Of a DNA stretch of 64,000 nucleotides, positions 42,907 through 50,699 are shown piece by piece. The position numbers and the translations under genes are program-made. Origin of the DNA: Streptomyces olivoverticillatus (GTDB lineage Bacteria; Actinomycetota; Actinomycetes; Streptomycetales; Streptomycetaceae). The stretch is from contig NZ_JACHJH010000002.1 of the NCBI RefSeq assembly GCF_014203555.1, positions 962,791 to 1,026,790 on the forward strand. The letters run 5' to 3'. Each line of letters opens with the position of its first letter. Positions within the stretch are counted from its first letter, which is position 1. The notes below the pieces were generated by a model. The model was not told the DNA's origin. It was given only the letters and a program-made list of their open reading frames with translations, and did no database searches.

Positions 42907-43296
42907 TCAGTCGGGCGGACGCCAGTTCTCTGAGCTGTAGGTGGCGCCGTCGGTGTCCTTGCAGCGCTGGGCGGACTGACGCTGGATCAATGTCCGGGCG
43001 GCGGCGGTGCCGTGGCGGCCCTGTTCGGTGCGGGCGGCCTTGACGATGTCGTCGTAGAGCTCGTACTGGGCGTTGGACAGGCCCTTCTGTTCCCAGTCGA
43101 GTCCGGCCCATTTGCCGTTGGTGATGGTCTGGTCGGCCCAGTAGGAGACGAGGTTGGTGCACAGCTGGACGGGTGAGTCGGTGTGCTGTGCGGGGCCGGC
43201 TGCGGAATGGCCGCAGCCGGCCAGGGTGTTGACGGCGGTCAACAGTGCGGCGGCGCAGGCGAGGCGCCTTGGGGTGGTGCGGTGCGCGGCCCTCAT
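42907..43296 (-). CDS. Small lipoprotein, unknown function
   Basis: The 129-aa product has a signal peptide with lipobox LAGC (Cys about 28), then a soluble domain of about 100 residues with three further Cys (one in QLCTNLVSYWAD, one in QRCKD) and a charged helix. I do not recognise a domain. It lies 203 bases upstream of livK on the same strand and 39 bases after the thioesterase. Confidence 0.65.
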   Translation of the reverse strand: MRAAHRTTPRRLACAAALLTAVNTLAGCGHSAAGPAQHTDSPVQLCTNLVSYWADQTITNGKWAGLDWEQKGLSNAQYELYDDIVKAARTEQGRHGTAAARTLIQRQSAQRCKDTDGATYSSENWRPPD

Positions 43297-43335
43297 GACG
43301 GCACGTTAGGGCGGGCCGTCGGGGGAGGGAAGGCG

Positions 43336-43797
43336 TCAGGCTGCTTCTGCCGTGCGGATGAGGCAGGTCAGGCGGGCGGAGCAGACGCGCTTGTCCTGTT
43401 CGTCGGTGATGACGATCTCGTAGGTGGCGGTGGTGCGGCCCCGGTGGACGGGGGTGGCGACGCCGGTGACCAGGCCGGAGCGTACGCCGCGGTGGTGGGT
43501 GCAGTTGAGGTCGACGCCGACGGCGATCCGGCCGGGGCCGCCGTGCAGCATGGCGCCGACGGAGCCGAGGGTTTCGGCGAGCACGGCGGAGGCGCCACCG
43601 TGCAGGAGTCCGTAGGGCTGGGTGTTGCCTTCGACGGGCATGGTGCCGACGACGCGCTCGGGGGAGGCTTCGACGACGGTGACGCTCATGCGTTCGCCGA
43701 GGTGCCCGGCGGAGAAGAGGGCGCTCAGGTCGAGGCCGCTGTCCGCCCATTGGTCCAGGATTTCCTGCGGGAACCTGGTCTTGCTGTGCTCGCCCAT
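43336..43797 (-). CDS. PaaI-family hotdog thioesterase
   Basis: The 153-aa protein has the hotdog-fold pattern of PaaI/YbgC thioesterases: PYGLLHGGASAVLAETLGS (the HGG motif with the catalytic Glu), VDLNCTHHRGVRSGLVTG and TATYEIVITDEQDKRVC. It probably hydrolyses an aryl- or acyl-CoA. A good -35 TTGACA is present upstream on the minus strand at 43878-43873 but the matching -10 is weak. The neighbouring FdhF-like gene is a separate unit. Confidence 0.9.
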   Translation of the reverse strand: MGEHSKTRFPQEILDQWADSGLDLSALFSAGHLGERMSVTVVEASPERVVGTMPVEGNTQPYGLLHGGASAVLAETLGSVGAMLHGGPGRIAVGVDLNCTHHRGVRSGLVTGVATPVHRGRTTATYEIVITDEQDKRVCSARLTCLIRTAEAA

Positions 43798-43912
43798 GCG
43801 TCGCGGCTCCGTTCGTCCTCGGTGGCTCGTGTGGTGTGTGCGCCTTGAACGTTTGTTGCCGGGTGATCGTCCTGTCAACGTGATGAACGTCCCTCGGCCC
43901 TTGGGGGCTTGC

Positions 43913-46198
43913 TCAGGCGGGGGCCTGCTGGGGTTCGAGGCGGACGACGAGAGATTTGCTGGCCGGGGTGTTGCTGGTGTCGGCGGTGTGGTCCAGGGGG
44001 ACGAGGACGTTGGTCTCGGGGTAGTAGGCGGCGGCGCAGCCCCGGGCGGTGGGGTAGTGCACGACGCGGAAGCCGGGGGCGCGGCGTTCGCTGCCGTCGG
44101 TCCATTCGCTGACGAGGTCGGCGTAGGTGCCGTCGGGCAGTCCGAGGGCGGTGGCGTCGTCGGGGTGGACGAGGACGACGCGGCGGCCGTTCTTGATGCC
44201 GCGGTAGCGGTCGTCGAGGCCGTAGATGGTGGTGTTGTACTGGTCGTGGGAGCGCAGGGTCTGCAGCAGGAGGCGGCCTTCGGGGGCGGTGGGGTATTCG
44301 ACGGGGGCGGCGGTGAAGTTGGCCTTGCCGGTGGTGGTGGGGAAGGTGCGGTTGTCGCGGGGGGCGTGGGGGAGGGTGAAGCCGCCGGGGCGGGCCACAC
44401 GGGTGTTGAAGTCGTGGAAGCCGGGGACGACGCGGGAGATGCGGTCGCGGATGGCGGCGTAGTCGTTCTCGAAGTCTTCCCACGGGGTGGTGCTGGTGGG
44501 GCCGAGGGCGCGGCGGGCGAGGCGGCAGACGATGGCCGGTTCGGAGAGCAGGTGGGGGCTTGCGGGGGCGAGGCGTCCGCGGGAGGCGTGGACCATGCCC
44601 ATGGAGTCCTCGACGGTGACGAACTGTTCGCCGGTGTGCTGCCGGTCGCGCTCGGTGCGGCCGAGGGTGGGCAGGATCAGGGCGTGGGCGCCGGTGATGA
44701 CGTGGGACCGGTTGAGCTTGGTGGAGACGTGCACGGTGAGGCGGGCCCGGCGGACGGCGGCTTCGGTGACGTCGGTGTCGGGGGTGGCGGAGACGAAGTT
44801 GCCGCCCATGGCGAAGAAGACCTTCGCCTGGCCGTCGCGGAGTGCGCGGATGGCGCGGACGACGTCGAGGCCGTGTTCGCGGGGCGGGGCGAAGCCGAAT
44901 TCCTTCTCGAGGGCGTCGAGGAAGGCGGGGGCGGGGCGCTCGAAGATGCCCATGGTGCGGTCGCCCTGGACGTTGCTGTGGCCGCGTACGGGGCAGACGC
45001 CGGCGCCGGGGCGGCCGATGTTGCCGCGCAGGAGCAGGAAGTTGACGACTTCCTTGATGGTGGGGACGGCGTGTTTGTGCTGGGTGAGGCCCATGGCCCA
45101 GCAGACGATGGTGCGCCGGGAGGCGAGGATCATGCGCAGCGCGGATTCGATCTCTTCGCGGCGCAGTCCGGTGGCGCGCAGGGTCTCGTCCCAGTCGGCG
45201 GTGCGGGCGGTGCGCTCGAAGTCGGCGTAGCCGTGGGTGTGCTCGGCGATGAAGGCGGTGTCGACGGCGCCTTCGGTTTCGAGGACGAGGCGGTTGAGGA
45301 GGCGGAAGAGGGCCTGGTCGCCGCCGAGGCGGATCTGGAGGAAGAGGTCGGTGAGGGCGGTGCCGCCGCCGGCGAGGCCGCGGACGTTCTGGGGGTTCTT
45401 GAAGCGCTCCAGGCCGGCTTCGGGCAGCGGGTTGACCGTGATGATCTTCGTGCCGCCGGCTTTGGCCTTTTCCAGGGCGCTGAGCATGCGGGGGTGGTTG
45501 GTGCCGGGGTTCTGTCCGGCGACGATGATCAGGTCGGCCTTGTAGAGGTCCTCCAGCAGGACGCTGCCCTTGCCGATGCCGATGGTCTCGGTGAGTGCGG
45601 AGCCGGAGGACTCGTGGCACATGTTGGAGCAGTCGGGGAGGTTGTTGGTGCCGAATTCGCGGGCGAAGAGCTGGTAGAGGAAGGCTGCTTCGTTGCTGGT
45701 GCGGCCGGAGGTGTAGAAGACGGCCTGGTCGGGGGTGGTGAGGGCCTGGAGTTCGCCGGCGATGACGTCGAAGGCGCGGTCCCAGGTGACGGGCTCGTAG
45801 CGGTCGGCGCCTTCGGCCAGGTACATGGGCTGGGTGAGGCGGCCTTGCTGGCCGAGCCAGTAGCCGCTGCGCTCGGCGAGGTCGGCGACGGGGTGTTCGG
45901 CGAAGAAGGCGGGGGTGACCCGGCGGAGGGTGGCTTCCTCGGCGACGGCCTTGGCGCCGTTCTCGCAGAATTCGGCGGCGTGGCGCTTGTCGGGCTCGGG
46001 CCAGGCGCAGCCGGGGCAGTCGAAGCCGTCCTTCTGGTTGACCTTGAGGAGGGTGAGCGCGGTGCGGCGCACGCCCATCTGCTCGTGGGCTACGCGCAGT
46101 GAGTGGGCGATGGCGGGGAGCCCGGCGGCGGCGTGCTGCGGGGCGGTGACGTCGGGTGCGTCCTGTACGGGATCACCGGTGGGCGGCTTGCCTGCCAT
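43913..46198 (-). CDS. FdhF/YdeP-family molybdopterin oxidoreductase
   Basis: The 761-aa enzyme resembles the FdhF/YdeP branch of the DMSO-reductase superfamily: FDCPGCAWPEPDKRHAAEFC near the N terminus holds three Cys for a small iron-sulfur cluster, then CSNMCHESSGSALTETIGIG, GQNPGTNHPRMLSALEKAK, VRGHSNVQGDRTMGI, FFAMGGNFVSATPD and the C-terminal domain with YNTTIYGLDDRYRG. It should bind bis-MGD molybdenum. Physiological substrate is not established for this family; acid resistance and formate oxidation have been suggested for relatives. No fdhD or partner subunits are adjacent. Confidence 0.9.
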   Translation of the reverse strand: MAGKPPTGDPVQDAPDVTAPQHAAAGLPAIAHSLRVAHEQMGVRRTALTLLKVNQKDGFDCPGCAWPEPDKRHAAEFCENGAKAVAEEATLRRVTPAFFAEHPVADLAERSGYWLGQQGRLTQPMYLAEGADRYEPVTWDRAFDVIAGELQALTTPDQAVFYTSGRTSNEAAFLYQLFAREFGTNNLPDCSNMCHESSGSALTETIGIGKGSVLLEDLYKADLIIVAGQNPGTNHPRMLSALEKAKAGGTKIITVNPLPEAGLERFKNPQNVRGLAGGGTALTDLFLQIRLGGDQALFRLLNRLVLETEGAVDTAFIAEHTHGYADFERTARTADWDETLRATGLRREEIESALRMILASRRTIVCWAMGLTQHKHAVPTIKEVVNFLLLRGNIGRPGAGVCPVRGHSNVQGDRTMGIFERPAPAFLDALEKEFGFAPPREHGLDVVRAIRALRDGQAKVFFAMGGNFVSATPDTDVTEAAVRRARLTVHVSTKLNRSHVITGAHALILPTLGRTERDRQHTGEQFVTVEDSMGMVHASRGRLAPASPHLLSEPAIVCRLARRALGPTSTTPWEDFENDYAAIRDRISRVVPGFHDFNTRVARPGGFTLPHAPRDNRTFPTTTGKANFTAAPVEYPTAPEGRLLLQTLRSHDQYNTTIYGLDDRYRGIKNGRRVVLVHPDDATALGLPDGTYADLVSEWTDGSERRAPGFRVVHYPTARGCAAAYYPETNVLVPLDHTADTSNTPASKSLVVRLEPQQAPA

Positions 46199-46339
46199 CT
46201 CGCTCCCCCTTGAGCGGTCGGTGGTGCGCGGAGGTGGTACGGGCCGATCCTGTCACGGGGGTCCGACAGCGGGTGTGGGGAGGGTGACCCTGTCCTGCGG
46301 CGGTCGGGATTGTCAGTGGGCCGTGGCAGGATCGGGGGC

Positions 46340-49075
46340 GTGGCAGCAAAGGCATCGAAGACGAACGAACCGACCGGCACCGAGGCAGCGGAGGGAGGGC
46401 GTCCCCGTCTGCTGTTGATGGACGGGCACTCGATGGCGTACCGGGCGTTCTTCGCGCTGCCCGTGGAGAATTTCACCACCGCCGGGGGCCAGCCGACGAA
46501 CGCGGTGTACGGCTTCGCGTCGATGCTGGCGAACACGTTGCGTGACGAGCGGCCGTCGCATTTCGCGGTGGCCTTCGATGTGTCGCGCAAGACGTGGCGG
46601 TCGGAGGAGTTCCCGGAGTACAAGGCGACGCGTTCGAAGACGCCGGACGAGTTCAAGGGCCAGGTCGAGCTGATCGGCGAGCTGCTGGACACGATGAGCG
46701 TGCCGCGGTTCGCCGTGGACGGTTTCGAGGCCGACGATGTGATCGCCACGCTGGCCACGCAGGCCGAGGCGGAGGGTTTCGAGGTCTCGATCGTCACGGG
46801 TGACCGTGACTCCTTCCAGCTGGTCAGCGATGCGGTCACGGTGCTGTATCCGACCAAGGGCGTCTCGGAGCTGACGCGTTTCACGCCCGAGAAGGTGCTG
46901 GAGAAGTACGGGCTGTCGGCGCAGCAGTATCCGGACTTCGCGGCGCTGCGCGGTGACCCGTCGGACAACCTTCCGGGCATCCCGGGCGTGGGTGAGAAGA
47001 CGGCCGCGAAGTGGATCAATCAGTTCGGTTCGTTCGCGGAGCTGGTCGAGCGGGTCGAGGAGGTCAAGGGCAAGGCCGGGCAGAATCTGCGCGACCACCT
47101 GGAGTCGGTCAAGCTCAACCGCCGCCTGACCGAGATGGTGCGGGATGTGGAGCTGTCCACGGGCCCTGCGGGTCTGGTGCGTGCGGCCTACGACCGGTTG
47201 GCGCTGGCGTCTTTCCTGGAGCGGCTGGAGATCCGTAACCAGGGGCTGCGGGACCGGCTGCTGGCTGCCGACCCGGGTGCGGAGTCCGCCGAGGAGGCGC
47301 CGCCTGCTGCCGGGGCCGAGGTGGAGGGCGAGGTGCTGGCCACGGGTGAGGTGGCCGCGTGGCTGGCCGAGCACGGCGGTCGGACGCTGGGTGTGGCGGT
47401 GGTCGACAGCTGGTCGCGGGGCAGCGGCCGGGTGGCCGAGATCGCGCTGGCCACGGACGAGGGGCCTGCGGCCTGGATCGACCCGGCCGAGCTGGACGAG
47501 GCCGATGAGCGGGCGTTCGCCGCGTGGATCGCGGATGCCGGCCGGCACAAGGTGATCCATGACGCGAAGTCCGTGATGCGGGTCTTCGCCGAGCACGGCT
47601 GGTCGGTGGGCGGGGTGACCATGGATACGGCGCTGGCCGCGTATCTGGTCAAGCCCGGCCGCCGCTCGTTCGCTCTGGATGCGCTGTCGGTGGAGTATCT
47701 GGGCCGTGAGCTGGCGACGGCCGCCGCGAGTGACGGGCAGCTGGCCTTCGGTGCCGATGAGCAGGCCGAGGCGGATGCGCTGATGGGCCAGGCCCGTACC
47801 GTCCTCGACCTGGGGTCCGCGTTCGAGGCACGGCTCAAGGACGTGGGTGCGGCCGGGCTGCTGGCGGATGTGGAGCTGCCGACGAGCGCCATGCTGGCCG
47901 GTCTGGAGCGGGCGGGCATCGCCGCCGACCGGGGCTGGCTGGAGCGCATGGAGCAGCAGTTCGCGGCCGCCGTGCAGCAGGCCGTGCAGGAGGCGCACCT
48001 GGCCGCGGGCCGGGAGTTCAACCTGGGCTCGCCCAAGCAGCTGCAGGAGGTGCTCTTCGGCGAGCTGGGGCTGCCGAAGACGAAGAAGACGAAGACCGGT
48101 TACACCACGGATGCCGATGCGCTGGCGTGGCTGGCCGCGCAGACGGAGAACGAGCTGCCGGTGATCATGCTGCGTCACCGTGAGCAGTCCAAGCTGCGTT
48201 CCACGGTCGAGGGCCTGATCAAGTGCATCACTGCGGACGGGCGGATCCACACCACCTTCAACCAGACGGTGGCGGCGACGGGCCGGCTGTCCTCCACGGA
48301 TCCGAATCTGCAGAACATCCCGGTGCGCACGGACGAGGGCCGGGCGATCCGCCGCGGCTTCGTCGTCGGCGAGGGCTACGAGTCGCTGATGACCGCCGAC
48401 TACAGCCAGATCGAGCTGCGGGTGATGGCCCACCTCTCGGAGGACGAGGGCCTGATCGAGGCGTTCACCTCGGGTGAGGACCTGCACACGACGGTCGCCT
48501 CGCAGGTCTTCGGCGTCGCCAAGAGCGAGGTCGATCCCGAGATGCGCCGCAAGATCAAGGCCATGTCGTACGGCCTGGCGTACGGCCTGTCGGCGTTCGG
48601 GCTCTCGCAGCAGCTGAACATCATGCCGGACGAGGCGCGGCGTCTGATGGACACGTTCTTCGAGCGGTTCGGCGGGGTCCGCGACTATCTGCAGCGCGTG
48701 GTGGAGGAGGCCCGTGCCACGGGCTACACCGAGACGATGCTCGGCCGCCGCCGCTATCTGCCGGACCTCAACAGCGACAACCGCCAGCGCCGGGAGATGG
48801 CCGAGCGGATGGCGCTCAACGCGCCGATCCAGGGCACTGCCGCGGACATCGTGAAGATCGCGATGCTGCGGGTGGCGGAGGCGCTGCGCGCACAGGAGCT
48901 GTCCTCGCGGATGCTGCTGCAGGTGCACGACGAAATCGTGCTGGAGATCGCGCCGGGGGAGCGGGAGAAGGTCGAGGAGCTGGTCCGCCGGGAGATGGCG
49001 GGGGCCGTGCAGCTGCGCGCTCCGCTGGATGTGTCGGTGGGTGTCGGCGGCGACTGGGAGTCCGCCGCGCACTGA
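46340..49075 (+). CDS. polA: DNA polymerase I
   Basis: The 911-aa protein has an N-terminal 5' nuclease (LLLMDGHSMAYRAFFALPVE, VDGFEADDVIATLA, GDRDSFQL, PGVGEKTAAKWI), a degenerate middle exonuclease domain lacking the DxE site (GVAVVDSW in its place, MDTALAAYLVKPGRRSFALD later), and the family A polymerase: SSTDPNLQNIPVR, TADYSQIELRVMAHLSEDEG, RRKIKAMSYGLAYGLSAFG and LLQVHDEIVLE. Proofreading is therefore probably absent, as in other actinobacteria. GTG at 46340 follows AGGAUCGGGGG. It is divergent from the FdhF-like gene and ends at a hairpin. Confidence 0.97.
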   Translation: MAAKASKTNEPTGTEAAEGGRPRLLLMDGHSMAYRAFFALPVENFTTAGGQPTNAVYGFASMLANTLRDERPSHFAVAFDVSRKTWRSEEFPEYKATRSKTPDEFKGQVELIGELLDTMSVPRFAVDGFEADDVIATLATQAEAEGFEVSIVTGDRDSFQLVSDAVTVLYPTKGVSELTRFTPEKVLEKYGLSAQQYPDFAALRGDPSDNLPGIPGVGEKTAAKWINQFGSFAELVERVEEVKGKAGQNLRDHLESVKLNRRLTEMVRDVELSTGPAGLVRAAYDRLALASFLERLEIRNQGLRDRLLAADPGAESAEEAPPAAGAEVEGEVLATGEVAAWLAEHGGRTLGVAVVDSWSRGSGRVAEIALATDEGPAAWIDPAELDEADERAFAAWIADAGRHKVIHDAKSVMRVFAEHGWSVGGVTMDTALAAYLVKPGRRSFALDALSVEYLGRELATAAASDGQLAFGADEQAEADALMGQARTVLDLGSAFEARLKDVGAAGLLADVELPTSAMLAGLERAGIAADRGWLERMEQQFAAAVQQAVQEAHLAAGREFNLGSPKQLQEVLFGELGLPKTKKTKTGYTTDADALAWLAAQTENELPVIMLRHREQSKLRSTVEGLIKCITADGRIHTTFNQTVAATGRLSSTDPNLQNIPVRTDEGRAIRRGFVVGEGYESLMTADYSQIELRVMAHLSEDEGLIEAFTSGEDLHTTVASQVFGVAKSEVDPEMRRKIKAMSYGLAYGLSAFGLSQQLNIMPDEARRLMDTFFERFGGVRDYLQRVVEEARATGYTETMLGRRRYLPDLNSDNRQRREMAERMALNAPIQGTAADIVKIAMLRVAEALRAQELSSRMLLQVHDEIVLEIAPGEREKVEELVRREMAGAVQLRAPLDVSVGVGGDWESAAH

Positions 49076-49096
49076 GCCGCCGGTGGTGCTGCGTTC

Positions 49097-49137
49097 CGGG
49101 CCCGTCTCCCGCGGTGTGTGCCGTGGGGGCGGGCCCG
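49097..49137 (+). terminator. Hairpin terminator after polA
   Basis: CGGGCCCG (49097-49104) and CGGGCCCG (49130-49137) are the base of a longer imperfect stem that also pairs CCCGCGG with CCGTGGG around TGTGTG. No U-tract. Confidence 0.65.
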
Positions 49138-49229
49138 TCCGACGTGTTCTCATCTGCGGCCGCTGTTGCTAGCGTGCCCCTCTATTCCTGACGCAGCGTC
49201 AGCTCTGTCGTGCACGGGAAAGGACGGGC

Positions 49230-49364
49230 ATGCGCGCACTGGCCGCCGCGGCCATCGGACTGGCCGCCGCCCTCACCCTCGTCTTCGCCGTCACCGCCAT
49301 CGGCCCGCCCCGCGGCACGACCTCCCCCGAACCCCTGCTCACCTCCGCTCCCGCCCACCCCTAG
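49230..49364 (+). CDS. Small membrane protein (SPW_0924-like, 44 aa)
   Basis: The 44-aa product MRALAAAAIGLAAALTLVFA continues as a single hydrophobic helix and ends TTSPEPLLTSAPAHP. It resembles the SPW_0924 small-protein family of Streptomyces, which I recall beside DUF3068 genes. GGAAAGGAC lies about 4 bases upstream of the ATG. It is 15 bases from the DUF3068 gene and probably cotranscribed with it. Function unknown; it may be a secreted peptide or a membrane subunit. Confidence 0.65.
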   Translation: MRALAAAAIGLAAALTLVFAVTAIGPPRGTTSPEPLLTSAPAHP

Positions 49365-49379
49365 CGGCGGGACGCCACC

Positions 49380-50414
49380 GTGCGCCGCAGGGCGAGCCTG
49401 GTGCTCCTGGCTCTGGCCGTGTTCCTCACCGCACTGGCGCCGCTGCTGCGCTGGTACGTCTTCCCGCGCATGGCCAAGGTCCCGGCGGGCCGCTACCAGG
49501 CCGTCGTCCTGGAGGCGAAGGACGCCACCCTCATCGACTACGCGACGCTCGAGCCGCGGCGGGTCTCCCGCCTCACCATGATCCAGACGCTCAAGGGCAA
49601 CGTCGGCCAGGCCGACAAGGTCAAGGAGGCCACCGGCCGCGACGTCGTCGTCTGGGACACCCTCACCTACGCGGCCGGGCCGGACGGGCGGATGGTCACC
49701 CGCATCCCCGAGCGCTATGTCTTCGACGCCCACACCCAGCAGCCGGTGCACGCGGGCGGCGAGAACGTCGACGGGACACCGGTGCGGCGCGACGGCATCG
49801 AGTACAAGTGGCCGTTCCTCGTCGAAAAGCGCGACTACCGCTACTTCGACATGATGACCCGCACCACCGCCCCCATCCACTACCGGGGGACCCGCTCCTT
49901 CCACGGCCTGGACGTCTACTACTTCGAGCAGACGATCCCCTGGACCCAGGTGCCCCTGCCGCGGCAGCTGCCGCTGGGCATCAGCCCCGACACCGTCCGG
50001 CAGCTGGGCCTGGAGCGCTGGTACACCACCCAGCGCATGTTCTGGGTCGACCCCGTCACCGGCGCCCCCGTCAACGGCGAGGAGATCCACCGCGAGGAGA
50101 TGCGCTGGACCGGCCACCCGGAGAAGAAACCGATCACCGCCTTCGACGGGCACGTGAGGATGCGGCCGGACTACGTCGACGCCGCCGTCAGCCTCGTGAA
50201 ATCCCAGCGGCAGCTGGTGCTCCTGCTCACCGACTATCTGCCGTGGGCCTTCGCGGGCCTGGGCACGGGCCTGCTCGCCCTCTCCCTCGTCCTCGAAGCA
50301 CGCGGCCGGAGCCGAGATCGTCGTGCGTTCGGCGGGAAAAGGGCACACGATGGAGGGAAACCCGCACGGCCGGCCCCCGCCGGGGAGCCGCTGAGCAGAG
50401 GAGGCTCGCCGTGA
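49380..50414 (+). CDS. DUF3068 (PorA-like) membrane protein
   Basis: The 344-aa protein starts at GTG, has an N-terminal membrane helix (LVLLALAVFLTALAPLLRW), a large extracellular region with the family features LRWYVFPRMAKVPAG, VVWDTLTYAAGPDG, IPERYVFDAHTQQPVHAGGE and FHGLDVYYFEQ, and a C-terminal helix (WAFAGLGTGLLALSLVLEA) before a basic Arg/Lys tail. DUF3068 is conserved in actinobacteria and annotated as PorA-related or an envelope protein of unknown role. Its stop overlaps the next small gene. Confidence 0.88.
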   Translation: MRRRASLVLLALAVFLTALAPLLRWYVFPRMAKVPAGRYQAVVLEAKDATLIDYATLEPRRVSRLTMIQTLKGNVGQADKVKEATGRDVVVWDTLTYAAGPDGRMVTRIPERYVFDAHTQQPVHAGGENVDGTPVRRDGIEYKWPFLVEKRDYRYFDMMTRTTAPIHYRGTRSFHGLDVYYFEQTIPWTQVPLPRQLPLGISPDTVRQLGLERWYTTQRMFWVDPVTGAPVNGEEIHREEMRWTGHPEKKPITAFDGHVRMRPDYVDAAVSLVKSQRQLVLLLTDYLPWAFAGLGTGLLALSLVLEARGRSRDRRAFGGKRAHDGGKPARPAPAGEPLSRGGSP

Positions 50415-50602
50415 AGGAGAGTCCCGAGGAGCAGTCCACCACGTCCAGGCCACGCCGCCTCTTCACCGGAAGCGAGCGGCCGTTCGATCCCGAGGACCTG
50501 GTCATGGCCTCCGGCCGTGACGTGACCCCGGAACGGGTAGAGATGGCCAAGCGCCTCATGGAGGAGAAGGGGGCCGCGGCCATAGAGCGCTACCTCCCCT
50601 GA
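50411..50602 (+). CDS. Small conserved protein (63 aa)
   Basis: A GTG overlapping the DUF3068 stop (GTGA) opens a 63-aa frame: charged, Pro-containing N terminus, then PFDPEDLVMASGRDVTPERV and the terminal helix MAKRLMEEKGAAAIERYLP. AGAGGAGGC lies directly upstream. No family is recognised, but codon use and coupling indicate a real gene. It makes a three-gene unit with the 44-aa and DUF3068 genes. Confidence 0.7.
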   Translation: MKESPEEQSTTSRPRRLFTGSERPFDPEDLVMASGRDVTPERVEMAKRLMEEKGAAAIERYLP

Positions 50603-50699
50603 GCCGGGCTTCCCAGAACCCTTGCCGCCGCGGCCGGCCGGAAACCACCGCGGCGGTGAGGCATGACGGCCGCAGGGATCAGGGCTGCTGGGGCATGGC

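Noticed and set aside
43622-46102. 826-aa plus-strand frame
   Set aside because: Antisense to the FdhF-like gene; Gly/Val/Glu-rich repeats without domain patterns.
46313-49153. 946-aa minus-strand frame
   Set aside because: Antisense to polA; no recognisable motif.
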